Below are positions 18,400 through 25,902 of a DNA stretch of 64,000 nucleotides, piece by piece. Under the pieces are notes generated by a model that had not been told where the DNA came from, made no database searches, and saw nothing but the letters and a program-made list of their open reading frames with translations. Both the position numbers and the translations under genes were made by a program. The DNA is from Coriobacteriaceae bacterium (GTDB lineage Bacteria > Actinomycetota > Coriobacteriia > Coriobacteriales > Coriobacteriaceae). The stretch is taken from positions 62,350 through 126,349 of the forward strand of contig CABJEP010000006.1 in assembly GCA_902364645.1 (NCBI GenBank). The letters run 5' to 3'. Position 1 is the stretch's first letter. Every line of letters starts with the position of its first letter.

Positions 18400-18425
18400 G
18401 GGCGTCCGCTTGCGGGCGCCCTTTT
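18400..18425 (+). terminator. short terminator-like hairpin
   Basis: Stem GGGCGTCC / GGGCGCCC (one G-U) with a 6-nt loop, then TTTTG. Confidence 0.55.
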
Positions 18426-18440
18426 GTTAGGGAGGGTGCC

Positions 18441-19100
18441 GTGTCCGCATTTCCGTTCGACGCCGTTATCTTTGACATGGATGGCGTCATCGTCGATACC
18501 GAGTATTACTACCTGGGGGAGACTGCCGCGTTTGCCAAGGAGCTTGGGTTGAATCTGACTCAAGAGGAGTTGAATGGACAGGTCGGTACCTCGCATCAGT
18601 TCTTCCTGCATATGCTGGTCGATTGGTTTGAGCGCGCCGGTAAAGGGCACTTCACTGGCGAGGAAGCGTTGGCCCGTTGGGACGAGTGGGCGCATAAGCG
18701 TCCGCGCGACTATCAGGCTTTGATTAACCCGGGCGCTGTGGATACGATTCGAGAGTTGCCGCGCCGCGGCGTTCGCGTGGCGTTGGCGAGTTCGTCTCCC
18801 ATGGACAGCATCGAGGAAGTACTCGATGCATGTGGTCTGTCGGATGCCTTTGAGTACGTGGTGAGCGGCGAACAGTTTAAGGAGAGCAAGCCCGAGCCCG
18901 ATATCTACCTGCATGCGCTGGACCTGCTGGGGCTGCCCGCGAATCGCTGCTGCTGCGTTGAGGATTCCGTTCCGGGCATTACCGCGGGTAAGCGAGCCGG
19001 CCTGACGGTCATTGCCAAGCGCGAGGAGCGCTTTGGCTTTAGCCAGGATGCCGCGGACAAGATTATCGACCAGCTGCCGGAGCTGCTTGAGCTTTCTTAG
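18441..19100 (+). CDS. HAD family hydrolase, beta-phosphoglucomutase/phosphatase-like
   Basis: 219 residues from GTG 18441 behind AGGGAGGG. Motif I is FDMDGVIVDTE, motif II LASSSPMDSIEEV, motif III KESKPEPDIYLHAL, motif IV CVEDSVPGITAGKRAG. This is the subfamily I cap-C1 pattern shared by beta-phosphoglucomutase and 2-deoxyglucose-6-phosphatase. The SSS at motif II and the KP-PDIY pattern do not decide between mutase and phosphatase. Confidence 0.9.
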   Translation: MSAFPFDAVIFDMDGVIVDTEYYYLGETAAFAKELGLNLTQEELNGQVGTSHQFFLHMLVDWFERAGKGHFTGEEALARWDEWAHKRPRDYQALINPGAVDTIRELPRRGVRVALASSSPMDSIEEVLDACGLSDAFEYVVSGEQFKESKPEPDIYLHALDLLGLPANRCCCVEDSVPGITAGKRAGLTVIAKREERFGFSQDAADKIIDQLPELLELS

Positions 19101-19128
19101 GGGGTCTTTGGGGCCTTTCTGGGAGCGA

Positions 19129-19358
19129 GTGGGCAAAAAATGCCAAATATGAGTACTGTCACTATTTTGGTAACAGCAAAATCAAGCCTTTGAGACCCTA
19201 GTTGAGTGTCTGGGGATGATTAAAGTCTGCTTGATATGGCTTTGCCCATGTTAAAGCGCCTTGTTAATGAACTGATGTACATTAACAAGGCGCTAATTTG
19301 TTGCAAAATAATGTGACTAGCTTTGCAACAGTACTCATATTTGGCATTTTTTGCCCAC
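19129..19358. mobile_element. MITE-like element with 31-bp perfect terminal inverted repeats
   Basis: Terminal repeats 19129-19159 and 19328-19358 are exact reverse complements over 31 bases, starting GTGGGCAAAAAATGCC. The 230-bp element has no open reading frame of note. It carries an inner perfect hairpin, 15-bp arms at 19255-19269 and 19280-19294 (AGCGCCTTGTTAATG) with a 10-nt loop. It fills the gap between convergent genes and ends five bases before the TatD gene's stop codon. No target-site duplication was obvious. Confidence 0.75.
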
Positions 19359-19363
19359 CGGGG

Positions 19364-20146
19364 TCAGCGGAAGTCAAAAATGGAGTGCGAATTCCCCAAA
19401 GCAATCGATTCGACGCTCTCCACAGCGCAGTTTTTAAGTTCGGCGATGCGCCGGGAGACGCTTTTTAGCGATGCGATGAGCTGCCGTGCGCTTGTATCCG
19501 CTTGCGGCTCGGCCGGAGCGTCGGTTTCGAACAGCAGGCGGTCGAGTGGAATCTGTCGGGCATATTCACGACCGCGCTTGGTGGCGAGCATGCGCTCGCT
19601 GACGGAAAAATAGCAGCCTGCATCGCGCGCGCGGACGAGTTCGTCCGAGGTGCCGCTAAACCAGTGGAAGATGATGGCGGGGGAGTTGGGGCTTGGGGTG
19701 AGTAATCCATATGACTCAAGGGCGTCCAGTACGGTTCCTGCCGAACGAACAGCGTGAATTGATATCACGCGCCCGGCGAGAGGGTACTGCACGAGTGCAT
19801 CGCAGAGACGGTCAAGTGCCTGTATTTGAAGCGGTTCGCTTCCGGCAAAGCGCGCGGAAAAGTCGAGTCCTACCTCGCCGATATAGCGCTCTTGGTCAGC
19901 AACTTCGCAAAGCAGATTGACTTCGGCAGGACCGCAGCGGCCGTCGGCGAGCCACCAGGGATGGAGGCCGGCGCCCGCGATGATGTTCGGGTGGTGACTG
20001 GCGCGTGTTTTTGCTGCCGCGAAGTCGCGTGGGTCGACGCCGCAGTCAAATAGACCCAGGCCCAGTGCCGTCGTCTCATCGGCAACGGTATCCGGGCAGG
20101 CCATCAAATCAAGATGACAGTGTGCATCAAACAACTGCGGCTCCAT
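19364..20146 (-). CDS. TatD family metal-dependent deoxyribonuclease
   Basis: 260 residues. The family metal ligands are seen in FDAHCHLDLM, GLHPWW, IGEVGLDFS, ISIHAV, IIFHWFSG and LLFETDAP. TatD enzymes are 3'-5' DNases acting in DNA repair or turnover. Convergent with the HAD gene across the MITE-like element; 13 bases downstream of the tcdA gene on the same strand, so probably cotranscribed. Confidence 0.9.
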   Translation of the reverse strand: MEPQLFDAHCHLDLMACPDTVADETTALGLGLFDCGVDPRDFAAAKTRASHHPNIIAGAGLHPWWLADGRCGPAEVNLLCEVADQERYIGEVGLDFSARFAGSEPLQIQALDRLCDALVQYPLAGRVISIHAVRSAGTVLDALESYGLLTPSPNSPAIIFHWFSGTSDELVRARDAGCYFSVSERMLATKRGREYARQIPLDRLLFETDAPAEPQADTSARQLIASLKSVSRRIAELKNCAVESVESIALGNSHSIFDFR

Positions 20147-20159
20147 CGCGGCATCCCTG

Positions 20160-20951
20160 CTAGTCCAAGCGCTGGCCGTCGGCGCGCACGTGCTCGGTGC
20201 CGCGTCCGCTGATCTCTCGGATAACCTCGCCGGCGATCATCTGGCCCATGATGGGCGGCATAAAGCTCGCGGTTCCCAACTCGGTACGCTCGTGGATGTT
20301 GGACGGGTCGCGGGGTTGGGTTTTAACCGATTCCTCACAGCTAAACAGCACGTGCAGGCTCTTGATTCCGCGCTTCTTACATTCTTTGCGCATAATGCGG
20401 CTCATGGGGTCGCGCACGGTGTCAAAGATATCGGCAAAACGCAAGCATTCGGGATGCAGCTTGTTGGCCCCGCCCATAGAGCTAACCAAACGAATGTCGT
20501 GATCTTGAGCATATTTGGCAATGGTGAGCTTGGCCGAGATGGTGTCGATGGCGTCGACGACGTAGTCGAGCTTGCCGCCCGTCTGCTCAAAAACGCTCGT
20601 AAAGAACTCGTCGATATTGTCGCTCAGCAGATATTCAGTTCGCTTGATGACGGTGGTGGCGGGATTGATATCGTGGATCATGGCTTCCATAACATCGACC
20701 TTGCGCTTGCCGACGGTGCTGTGAAAGGCGATGGACTGGCGATTGATATTGCTGGGCGCGATGATGTCCTTGTCCAGAATCACAAAATGCCCGATGCCGC
20801 CGCGGGCAAGTGCCTCGCAGCAGTTAGAGCCCACGCCTCCGCAGCCGAGTATCAGCACCGTGGTGTTGGCGAGCTTGTCGAGTGCCTCGCGGCCCATGAT
20901 GATCTCGAGCTTGGTGTCGCGTGTCTCGACGAGTGCAGCAGTTTCGGTCAT
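20160..20951 (-). CDS. tcdA: tRNA threonylcarbamoyladenosine dehydratase (ThiF/E1 fold)
   Basis: 263 residues. The ATP-binding Rossmann motif is LILGCGGVGSNCCEALAR, followed by DKDIIAPSNINRQSIA and DYVVDAIDTISAKL. SRIMRKECKKRGIKSLHVLFS is typical of TcdA (YgdL). It cyclises t6A at position 37 of tRNAs to ct6A. The start is the ATG at 20951; the ATG six bases upstream directly abuts GGAGG and would lack spacing. Short form compared with proteobacterial TcdA, as usual in Firmicutes and Actinobacteria. Confidence 0.9.
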   Translation of the reverse strand: MTETAALVETRDTKLEIIMGREALDKLANTTVLILGCGGVGSNCCEALARGGIGHFVILDKDIIAPSNINRQSIAFHSTVGKRKVDVMEAMIHDINPATTVIKRTEYLLSDNIDEFFTSVFEQTGGKLDYVVDAIDTISAKLTIAKYAQDHDIRLVSSMGGANKLHPECLRFADIFDTVRDPMSRIMRKECKKRGIKSLHVLFSCEESVKTQPRDPSNIHERTELGTASFMPPIMGQMIAGEVIREISGRGTEHVRADGQRLD

Positions 20952-21038
20952 AGACATCCTCCGATGGGGAAGCGAATCGTGTTTTAGCTATCGCCATTAT
21001 AGGTATTATCGCGATTCCATTTGAGCCCTAGGGGCTTG

Positions 21039-21067
21039 TTGAAATGAGGCAGGGATTCGCATAAGAT
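21039..21067 (+). promoter_or_regulatory. promoter of putative antisense RNA
   Basis: TTGAAA (21039-21044), 17-bp spacer, TAAGAT (21062-21067). It points toward the 3' end of the small toxin-like gene on the other strand and drives no open reading frame. Confidence 0.6.
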
Positions 21068-21073
21068 GAAGCA

Positions 21074-21166
21074 GATGGCACCCGTTGCAGCGGGTTAGCC
21101 AACTCCCAAACACGTTTGTAGCGTGAGAAGTGGCCGTCTTCGCATTACGCGGGGGCGGCTATTTCA
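21074..21166 (+). ncRNA. putative type I antitoxin RNA, antisense to toxin mRNA 3' end
   Basis: The region between the promoter at 21039-21067 and a hairpin TGGCCGTC / GGCGGCTA (21131-21138 and 21154-21161) followed by TTTC. It also holds a small stem ACCCG / CGGGT. The RNA would overlap the last codons and 3' untranslated region of the 28-residue toxin-like gene, the same topology as TxpA/RatA. Confidence 0.5.
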
Positions 21167-21245
21167 TTCGACCTCCAATGTGGATGCCGAGCTCCACAGC
21201 CGCGATTACAAGCAACAACAACGTCAGGACATCGTTAATACTCAT
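21159..21245 (-). CDS. 28-residue hydrophobic peptide, holin-like type I toxin candidate
   Basis: Starts ATG 21245 with AAGGAG seven bases upstream. The peptide is MSINDVLTLLLLVIAAVELG followed by IHIGGRMK: one membrane span with a short basic tail, the pattern of putative holin-like toxins (TxpA/BsrG group). TACAAT about 60 bases upstream, with a weak -35, may be its promoter. The opposite strand carries a good promoter aimed at its 3' end. Too short for usual gene callers. Confidence 0.6.
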   Translation of the reverse strand: MSINDVLTLLLLVIAAVELGIHIGGRMK

Positions 21246-21340
21246 AGTCCATCTCCTTCTTGGGAAGAGGGAGCTGGCCCATCTGCTTCTGGACCCATTG
21301 TATCTAAAAACGAACGAATGTTCTATACATAACATTGCTA

Positions 21341-21378
21341 TTAGATAATTAGACAAACATCTAAATATCAAGTATAGT
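21341..21378 (+). promoter_or_regulatory. promoter and operator of sdpR-sdpI
   Basis: TAGACA (21350-21355), 17-bp spacer, TATAGT (21373-21378). The -35 overlaps an AT-rich dyad with half-sites TTAGA (21341) and TCTAA (21360-21364). This is as expected for an ArsR-type autorepressor. Confidence 0.65.
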
Positions 21379-21412
21379 GTGCGCGTCATGAGAGATGATG
21401 AGAGGAGGTCTT

Positions 21413-21691
21413 ATGCCGGGAGAGGGTTTTAAGGCGCTTGCCGATCCAACGCGACGGCGCATTTTGGAGTTGCTGCGCGAGGGCAATTGCACGGCGGGGG
21501 AGCTTGCCGAGCATTTCGATATCAGTAAGCCGTCGCTAAGCCATCACTTGGCGACGCTCAAAAACGCCGGGTTGGTGACCGACGAGCGCCATGGCCAAAA
21601 CATCGTATACAGCTTAAACACCACCGTCATGCAGGATTTAATTGGCTGGTTTATGGGCTTTACAAACACGGAAGGTGATAAGGATGAATAA
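21413..21691 (+). CDS. sdpR: ArsR family autorepressor, SdpR-like
   Basis: 92 residues from ATG 21413 behind GAGGAGG. It is a winged-helix ArsR protein: FKALADPTRRRILELLREG, the recognition helix in FDISKPSLSHHLATLKNAGLV, wing DERHGQNIVYSL. No metal-binding ELCV motif is seen, which fits SdpR rather than arsenic or cadmium sensors. It overlaps the sdpI gene by eight bases. Likely represses its own operon from the dyad in its promoter. Confidence 0.88.
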   Translation: MPGEGFKALADPTRRRILELLREGNCTAGELAEHFDISKPSLSHHLATLKNAGLVTDERHGQNIVYSLNTTVMQDLIGWFMGFTNTEGDKDE

Positions 21692-22388
21692 CGAAAACAA
21701 GGGCATTCACCCCACGGGGGTATCGTCGCGCGTGTGGATTGTGCTGGTCGCTCTGTGCGTCGCCAATGTCGTAGCGCACCTCATGGTGATGCCGAGCTTG
21801 CCTGCGCAGATTCCCACGCACTGGGGCGCGAACGGCGCCGTCGACGGTTGGGGTCCTAGCTGGATGGCCTCCGCGCTCGGCGTGCTGCCTCTGGCGCTTC
21901 TCGCAATGTTCTGCGTGGTGCCGCGCATCGACCCCAAAGGTGAGGCATATCGAACCTCGGGCAAGTTCTATCAGGGCTTCGTAATCGCCTTCACCTTGTT
22001 CATGTGCGCCATAAGCTGGCTGGGAGAGCTTACGGTCTGGGGCGTGGTGCCGGCGGTCGGTTCGGTTAACGTGCTGATTTCCGGTGTTGTCGGTTTGCTG
22101 TTCATCGGCGTAGGCAACTACTTGCCGCGTGTGAAGCAGAACTATACGCTCGGTATCAAGACACCTTGGGCGCTTGCCGATCCCGAGAACTGGCGCCGTA
22201 CGCAGCGTTTTGGCGGCGCCTGCTTTATGGTGCTGGGTATTGGCCTGATTGTGATGGGCGTGGCAGGCAGCGTGCTTTCGAGTGAAGTCGTCGCCGCGGT
22301 GATTGCGGTTCTGGCGTTTGGTTCGGTTGGAGCCGTCTACGTCTACTCGTATCTGTTGTGGCGCAAATCGCAGCGAGCCGCTCGTTAA
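21684..22388 (+). CDS. sdpI: SdpI family membrane protein (DUF1648 + SdpI domain)
   Basis: 234 residues, about six transmembrane segments. The N-terminal DUF1648 signature is MPSLPAQIPTHWGANGAVDGW; the C-terminal SdpI part has GVGNYLPRVKQNYTLGIKTP and DPENWRRTQRFGG. In Bacillus SdpI gives immunity to the SdpC cannibalism toxin and titrates SdpR to the membrane. Here no SdpC-like gene is present, so it may protect against other bacteria's toxins. ATG 21684 lies inside the end of sdpR behind AAGG. Confidence 0.9.
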   Translation: MNNENKGIHPTGVSSRVWIVLVALCVANVVAHLMVMPSLPAQIPTHWGANGAVDGWGPSWMASALGVLPLALLAMFCVVPRIDPKGEAYRTSGKFYQGFVIAFTLFMCAISWLGELTVWGVVPAVGSVNVLISGVVGLLFIGVGNYLPRVKQNYTLGIKTPWALADPENWRRTQRFGGACFMVLGIGLIVMGVAGSVLSSEVVAAVIAVLAFGSVGAVYVYSYLLWRKSQRAAR

Positions 22389-22453
22389 GGTTGCGGAAAA
22401 CTAGCGTACGCAGTTCATAGTATGTTCCGGGGGACTTTTCCCAGGTAGTATTA

Positions 22454-22481
22454 GGGGGTGTGGGCAACCATGCCCCTTTTT
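22454..22481 (+). terminator. intrinsic terminator after sdpI
   Basis: GGGGTGTGG, GCAA tetraloop, CCATGCCCC, then TTTTT. The pairing includes two G-U pairs. Confidence 0.8.
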
Positions 22482-22572
22482 CGTTACGTTTCAGAGCTGG
22501 TTCCCTCATTTCGTTTCCACTAAAGCGAATCAAGAATAGGGAAACAGCAGGTAGAAAGGATAGAACAGACAT

Positions 22573-24252
22573 ATGGCGGAGTTTATCTACCAGATGTATC
22601 AGGCTCGCAAGGCCCATGGCGACAAGGTGATCCTTGACGACGTGACCCTGAGCTTCTACCCCGGTGCCAAGATCGGCGTCGTGGGTCCCAACGGCATGGG
22701 CAAGTCGACCCTGCTCAAGATCATGGCCGGCATCGAGGAGGTCTCCAACGGCGATGCCAGGCTCACCCCCGGCTACACCGTGGGCATCCTGCAGCAGGAG
22801 CCGCCGCTCGACGATGACAAGACCGTCATCGAGAACGTGCGCATGGCGTTTGGCGATATGATCGCCAAGGTCGATCGCTTCAACAAGATCGGCGAGGAGA
22901 TGTGCGACCCGGATTGCGACATGGATGCCCTCATGGCCGAGATGGGCAAGCTCCAGGACGAGATCGATGCCGCCGATGGCTGGGATATCGATTCCAAGCT
23001 CGGCCAGGCCATGGACGCCCTGCAGCTGCCCGATTCCGACATGCCGGTCAACGTGCTTTCCGGCGGCGAGCGCCGTCGCGTGGCCCTGTGCAAGCTGCTG
23101 CTCGAGGCTCCCGACCTGCTGCTGCTCGACGAGCCCACGAACCACCTGGACGCCGAGTCGATCCTGTGGCTCGAGCACTTCCTGCACAACTACCAGGGCG
23201 CGGTGCTTGCCGTCACGCACGATCGCTACTTCCTGGATAACGTTGCCGAGTGGATCTGCGAGGTCGACCGCGGTCACCTTTATCCCTACAAGGGCAACTA
23301 CTCCACGTATCTGGAGACCAAGGCCGCGCGTATCGAGGCACAGGGCAATCGTGACGCCAAGCTCGCCAAGCGCATGGAGGCCGAGCTCGAGTGGGTGCGC
23401 AGCTCTCCCAAGGCTCGCCAGGCAAAGAACAAGGCCCGTCTGGCTCGCTACGAGGAGATGGAGGCCGAGGCCCGCGCAAGCCAGAAGCTCGACTGGACCG
23501 ACATCCGCATCCCTGTGGGCCCGCGTTTGGGCAACAAGGTGCTCGAGGCCCATCATCTGCACAAGGAGTTCGATGGCCGCGTGCTCATCGATGACCTTTC
23601 GTTCACCCTGCCGCGCAACGGCATCGTGGGCGTCATCGGCCCCAACGGTGTCGGTAAGACCACGCTGTTCAAGACGATTGTGGGTCTGGAGCCGCTGACT
23701 TCGGGCGAGCTTGAGGTGGGCGAGACCGTCAAGATCTCCTATGTCGACCAGAACCGTTCCGGCATCGACCCCGATAAGAACCTATGGGAGGTCGTCTCGG
23801 ACGGCCTGGACCACATGATGGTCGGCGAGACCGAGGTTCCGAGCCGCGCTTATGTGGCGAGCTTTGGCTTTAAGGGCCAGGACCAGCAGAAGCGCGCTGG
23901 CGTACTTTCCGGTGGCGAGCGCAACCGTCTGAACCTGGCGCTCACGCTCAAGCAGGGCGGCAACCTGCTGCTCCTCGACGAGCCTACGAACGACCTCGAC
24001 GTCGAGACGCTGTCCTCGCTCGAAGCGGCGCTGCTCGAGTTCCCGGGCTGCTCGGTGGTCATTAGCCATGACCGTATGTTCCTGGACCGCGTCGCCACGC
24101 ACATTCTGGCGTGGGAAGGCACCGACGAGAACCCGGGCAACTGGTATTGGTTCGAGGGCAACTTCGAGGCCTATCAGGCCAACCGCATCGAGCGCCTGGG
24201 CGAGGACGCGGCCCAGCCGCATCGTATCCACCGTAAGCTGACGCGCGACTAG
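22573..24252 (+). CDS. ettA: energy-dependent translational throttle protein EttA (ABC-F)
   Basis: 559 residues with two soluble ABC domains: Walker A GPNGMGKST and GPNGVGKTT, signatures LSGGERRRVAL and LSGGERNRLNL, Walker B LLLLDEPTNHLD and LLLLDEPTNDLD. The linker/arm region has WVRSSPKARQAKNKARL, and FIYQMYQARKAHGDK is the EttA N-terminus. It binds the ribosomal E site and gates the first peptide bond according to ATP/ADP level. ATG 22573 is weakly preceded by AAGGA. The 3' end runs into a structured repeat. Confidence 0.95.
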   Translation: MAEFIYQMYQARKAHGDKVILDDVTLSFYPGAKIGVVGPNGMGKSTLLKIMAGIEEVSNGDARLTPGYTVGILQQEPPLDDDKTVIENVRMAFGDMIAKVDRFNKIGEEMCDPDCDMDALMAEMGKLQDEIDAADGWDIDSKLGQAMDALQLPDSDMPVNVLSGGERRRVALCKLLLEAPDLLLLDEPTNHLDAESILWLEHFLHNYQGAVLAVTHDRYFLDNVAEWICEVDRGHLYPYKGNYSTYLETKAARIEAQGNRDAKLAKRMEAELEWVRSSPKARQAKNKARLARYEEMEAEARASQKLDWTDIRIPVGPRLGNKVLEAHHLHKEFDGRVLIDDLSFTLPRNGIVGVIGPNGVGKTTLFKTIVGLEPLTSGELEVGETVKISYVDQNRSGIDPDKNLWEVVSDGLDHMMVGETEVPSRAYVASFGFKGQDQQKRAGVLSGGERNRLNLALTLKQGGNLLLLDEPTNDLDVETLSSLEAALLEFPGCSVVISHDRMFLDRVATHILAWEGTDENPGNWYWFEGNFEAYQANRIERLGEDAAQPHRIHRKLTRD

Positions 24253-24255
24253 ATC

Positions 24256-24395
24256 GTTACGCGGTTTTCCAAACCGCGTAACTGCTCGACGCTGCGCGGG
24301 TCGCAAGCACCCCATCTTGCCGTTCAAGCCGTCGCTCGCGTACCGAAGTACGCGTCGCTCCTCTTTCACGGCAACCTGGGGCACTTGCGGCCCGC
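24256..24395. repeat. structured intergenic repeat, copy 1
   Basis: Two parts. First, a perfect 12-bp hairpin GTTACGCGGTTT / AAACCGCGTAAC (24256-24282). Second, after a GCTCGACGCTGC spacer, a long hairpin with outer arms 24296-24324 and 24369-24395. The apical region contains GTCGCTCGCGTACC and AAGTACGC and ends CTCCTCTTTC. Closing stem GCCG / CGGC. Homologous to the reverse complement of 39715-39852 and to 54460-54560. Confidence 0.8.
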
Positions 24396-24426
24396 TCGCT
24401 GTTGGTTACGCAACATCAACAAATAA

Positions 24427-24462
24427 AAACGGCTCAAATCCTGATTTGGATTTGAGCCGTTT
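24427..24462. terminator. bidirectional terminator
   Basis: Perfect 15-bp stem AAACGGCTCAAATCC / GGATTTGAGCCGTTT with a 6-nt loop. It lies between convergent ettA and the gene ending at 24467. Confidence 0.85.
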
Positions 24463-24466
24463 GTCG

Positions 24467-25762
24467 TTACTGCTCGGGTTCTTCGACTTTATCGATGGCC
24501 CAGGTGGATCCGAGGCCACCGGTGGTGTTGCGGCGGACGCGCACGGTAACTTCGTGGCGCTCGCCGGCCTGCGTGTAGCGCAGGGGGAAGCTTGCGCGGT
24601 TTCGCGCGGCCTCGATGGTACCGCGCTCGCGGGCGATCCAGTAGTACTCGCCGACGATGCCGAGGGTGTCGGCGCCGTAGGGGAGATAGGTCGACAGCTG
24701 GTGTAGCAACGGACCGGGGCAGAAGACCTCGGTTGCGAAATCGACGGGGAAGTCCTCGGGGATGGCGGGCGCTACGGGTGCGAGGGCCGGTACCATCGTC
24801 GGTGCGAAGGCCTGCTCATTGACGGGCGTCACCTCGATGACGGGCGCGGGTTCGGCGCCGAGTACTGATTCGGTGTCCGCTTTCGGCATCGCCGCGGAAT
24901 CTGCGGGCTCGACGATGGCAGGTGCGTCTGCGGTCGCGGTGTCGAACTCGACTTGCGGAGCGCTCTGATTCTCGATGCTCGGCTTTGTCTCGACCGGCGT
25001 GGATGCCATGGTGGTGATGCCGGCGTTTGCGTTCTCGGGGTCATAGACGACCGTGAGCGAGATGGCGGGCTGCGGTGCCTCGGGCTCCGGCGTCGACTCG
25101 GTAGCGTCTTGATCTGCGGGCTCGTCGGACTGATCGTCCTCGGCCTTGTCACCAAAGACATCGCTGTTTTGGAATGCAGACGTCTCGGGCTGGTCAGCGG
25201 CTTCTTCGGTTGTCGACTTGGGAGCTTCGTTGAGCTCCGCAGTGGTTTCCTGCTCAGATATGACTTCGGGATCGGTCGTGGCGGTGATTTCGGTTTCTGC
25301 TGTTACCTCAATAGCGACTTCGATCTCTGCCTCGGGCTCGGGCTCCGGCACGGCTTCAACCATGGTTTCTGGCTTGGGATGTTTAACGTGCTTGGGACGC
25401 ACGGCCTTGAGGTCCTTCTCGCCGCGCTTTTTCTTTTTGTAGGACTGCTTGGCTCCCTTGGCTGCCTTGGGCTTGTCCTCGCCCTTGGCAAGGGCGGCAT
25501 CCCAAGCCTCGTTGGCGATGACGGTGGCATACAGGCGACCGCCCTTAAAGACGGTCAGCTTAATGCAGTCGTCGAGCTCCTCGAGCAGCTCACGCGTGGA
25601 CTCAAAGCCCAGGTCATAAGCGGTCATGTCGCCGGCGGCGAGCGCCTCCTCGACCTGTGTCATAAACGTTTGCTTGCCGCACCCAATCGCGTCGCGCAGC
25701 AGGCGATACAGATAGATGTGGTTGCCCAGCGAAAGCGTGGGCCTAACTATTGTCTTGCTCAT
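24467..25762 (-). CDS. unknown protein: folded N- and C-terminal domains joined by acidic low-complexity linker
   Basis: 431 residues from ATG 25762 behind GAGGAG. Residues about 1-95 form a small helical/winged-looking domain (HIYLYRLLRDAIGCGKQTFM ... LGFESTRELLEELDDCIKL) that recalls OST-HTH/LOTUS RNA-binding folds; this is only a resemblance. A basic stretch (KQSYKKKKRGEK) follows, then about 220 residues rich in Glu, Ala, Thr and Pro. The last 100 residues form a second domain (PGPLLHQLSTYLPYGADTLG, VTVRVRRNTTGGLGSTWAID). No signal peptide, so cytoplasmic. Function not assignable. Confidence 0.7.
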   Translation of the reverse strand: MSKTIVRPTLSLGNHIYLYRLLRDAIGCGKQTFMTQVEEALAAGDMTAYDLGFESTRELLEELDDCIKLTVFKGGRLYATVIANEAWDAALAKGEDKPKAAKGAKQSYKKKKRGEKDLKAVRPKHVKHPKPETMVEAVPEPEPEAEIEVAIEVTAETEITATTDPEVISEQETTAELNEAPKSTTEEAADQPETSAFQNSDVFGDKAEDDQSDEPADQDATESTPEPEAPQPAISLTVVYDPENANAGITTMASTPVETKPSIENQSAPQVEFDTATADAPAIVEPADSAAMPKADTESVLGAEPAPVIEVTPVNEQAFAPTMVPALAPVAPAIPEDFPVDFATEVFCPGPLLHQLSTYLPYGADTLGIVGEYYWIARERGTIEAARNRASFPLRYTQAGERHEVTVRVRRNTTGGLGSTWAIDKVEEPEQ

Positions 25763-25775
25763 GGCAAATCTCCTC

Positions 25776-25789
25776 TTTACACATGTAAA
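25776..25789 (-). promoter_or_regulatory. palindrome upstream of the 24467-25762 gene
   Basis: TTTACA-CA-TGTAAA, 14 bases before the start codon, overlapping the expected 5' untranslated region. Possible operator; no regulator assigned. Confidence 0.35.
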
Positions 25790-25834
25790 GCATCTTACCA
25801 TCGCATAGCGTTCGCCATGGCGGCGCCCAAGGCA

Positions 25835-25868
25835 AACGGGCGCGAACCGCTTTCGATTCGCGCCCGTT
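25835..25868 (-). terminator. terminator-like hairpin
   Basis: Perfect 12-bp stem AACGGGCGCGAA / TTCGCGCCCGTT with a 10-nt loop, downstream of the gene ending at 25903. Only a short T-run follows. Confidence 0.55.
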
Positions 25869-25902
25869 GTACAGGTCGGTTATCTATGAGAGGCAAATGT
25901 GC

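Noticed and set aside
18400..18425. Considered as a riboswitch fragment before the second HAD gene
   Set aside because: Only a simple 8-bp hairpin with a T-run; a terminator explains it.
17730..19136. Minus-strand open frame of about 470 codons across two HAD genes
   Set aside because: Both plus-strand HAD genes have complete motif sets; the antisense frame has none.
22225..23562. Minus-strand open frame of about 445 codons over sdpI and ettA
   Set aside because: Antisense shadow of ettA and it crosses the sdpI terminator.
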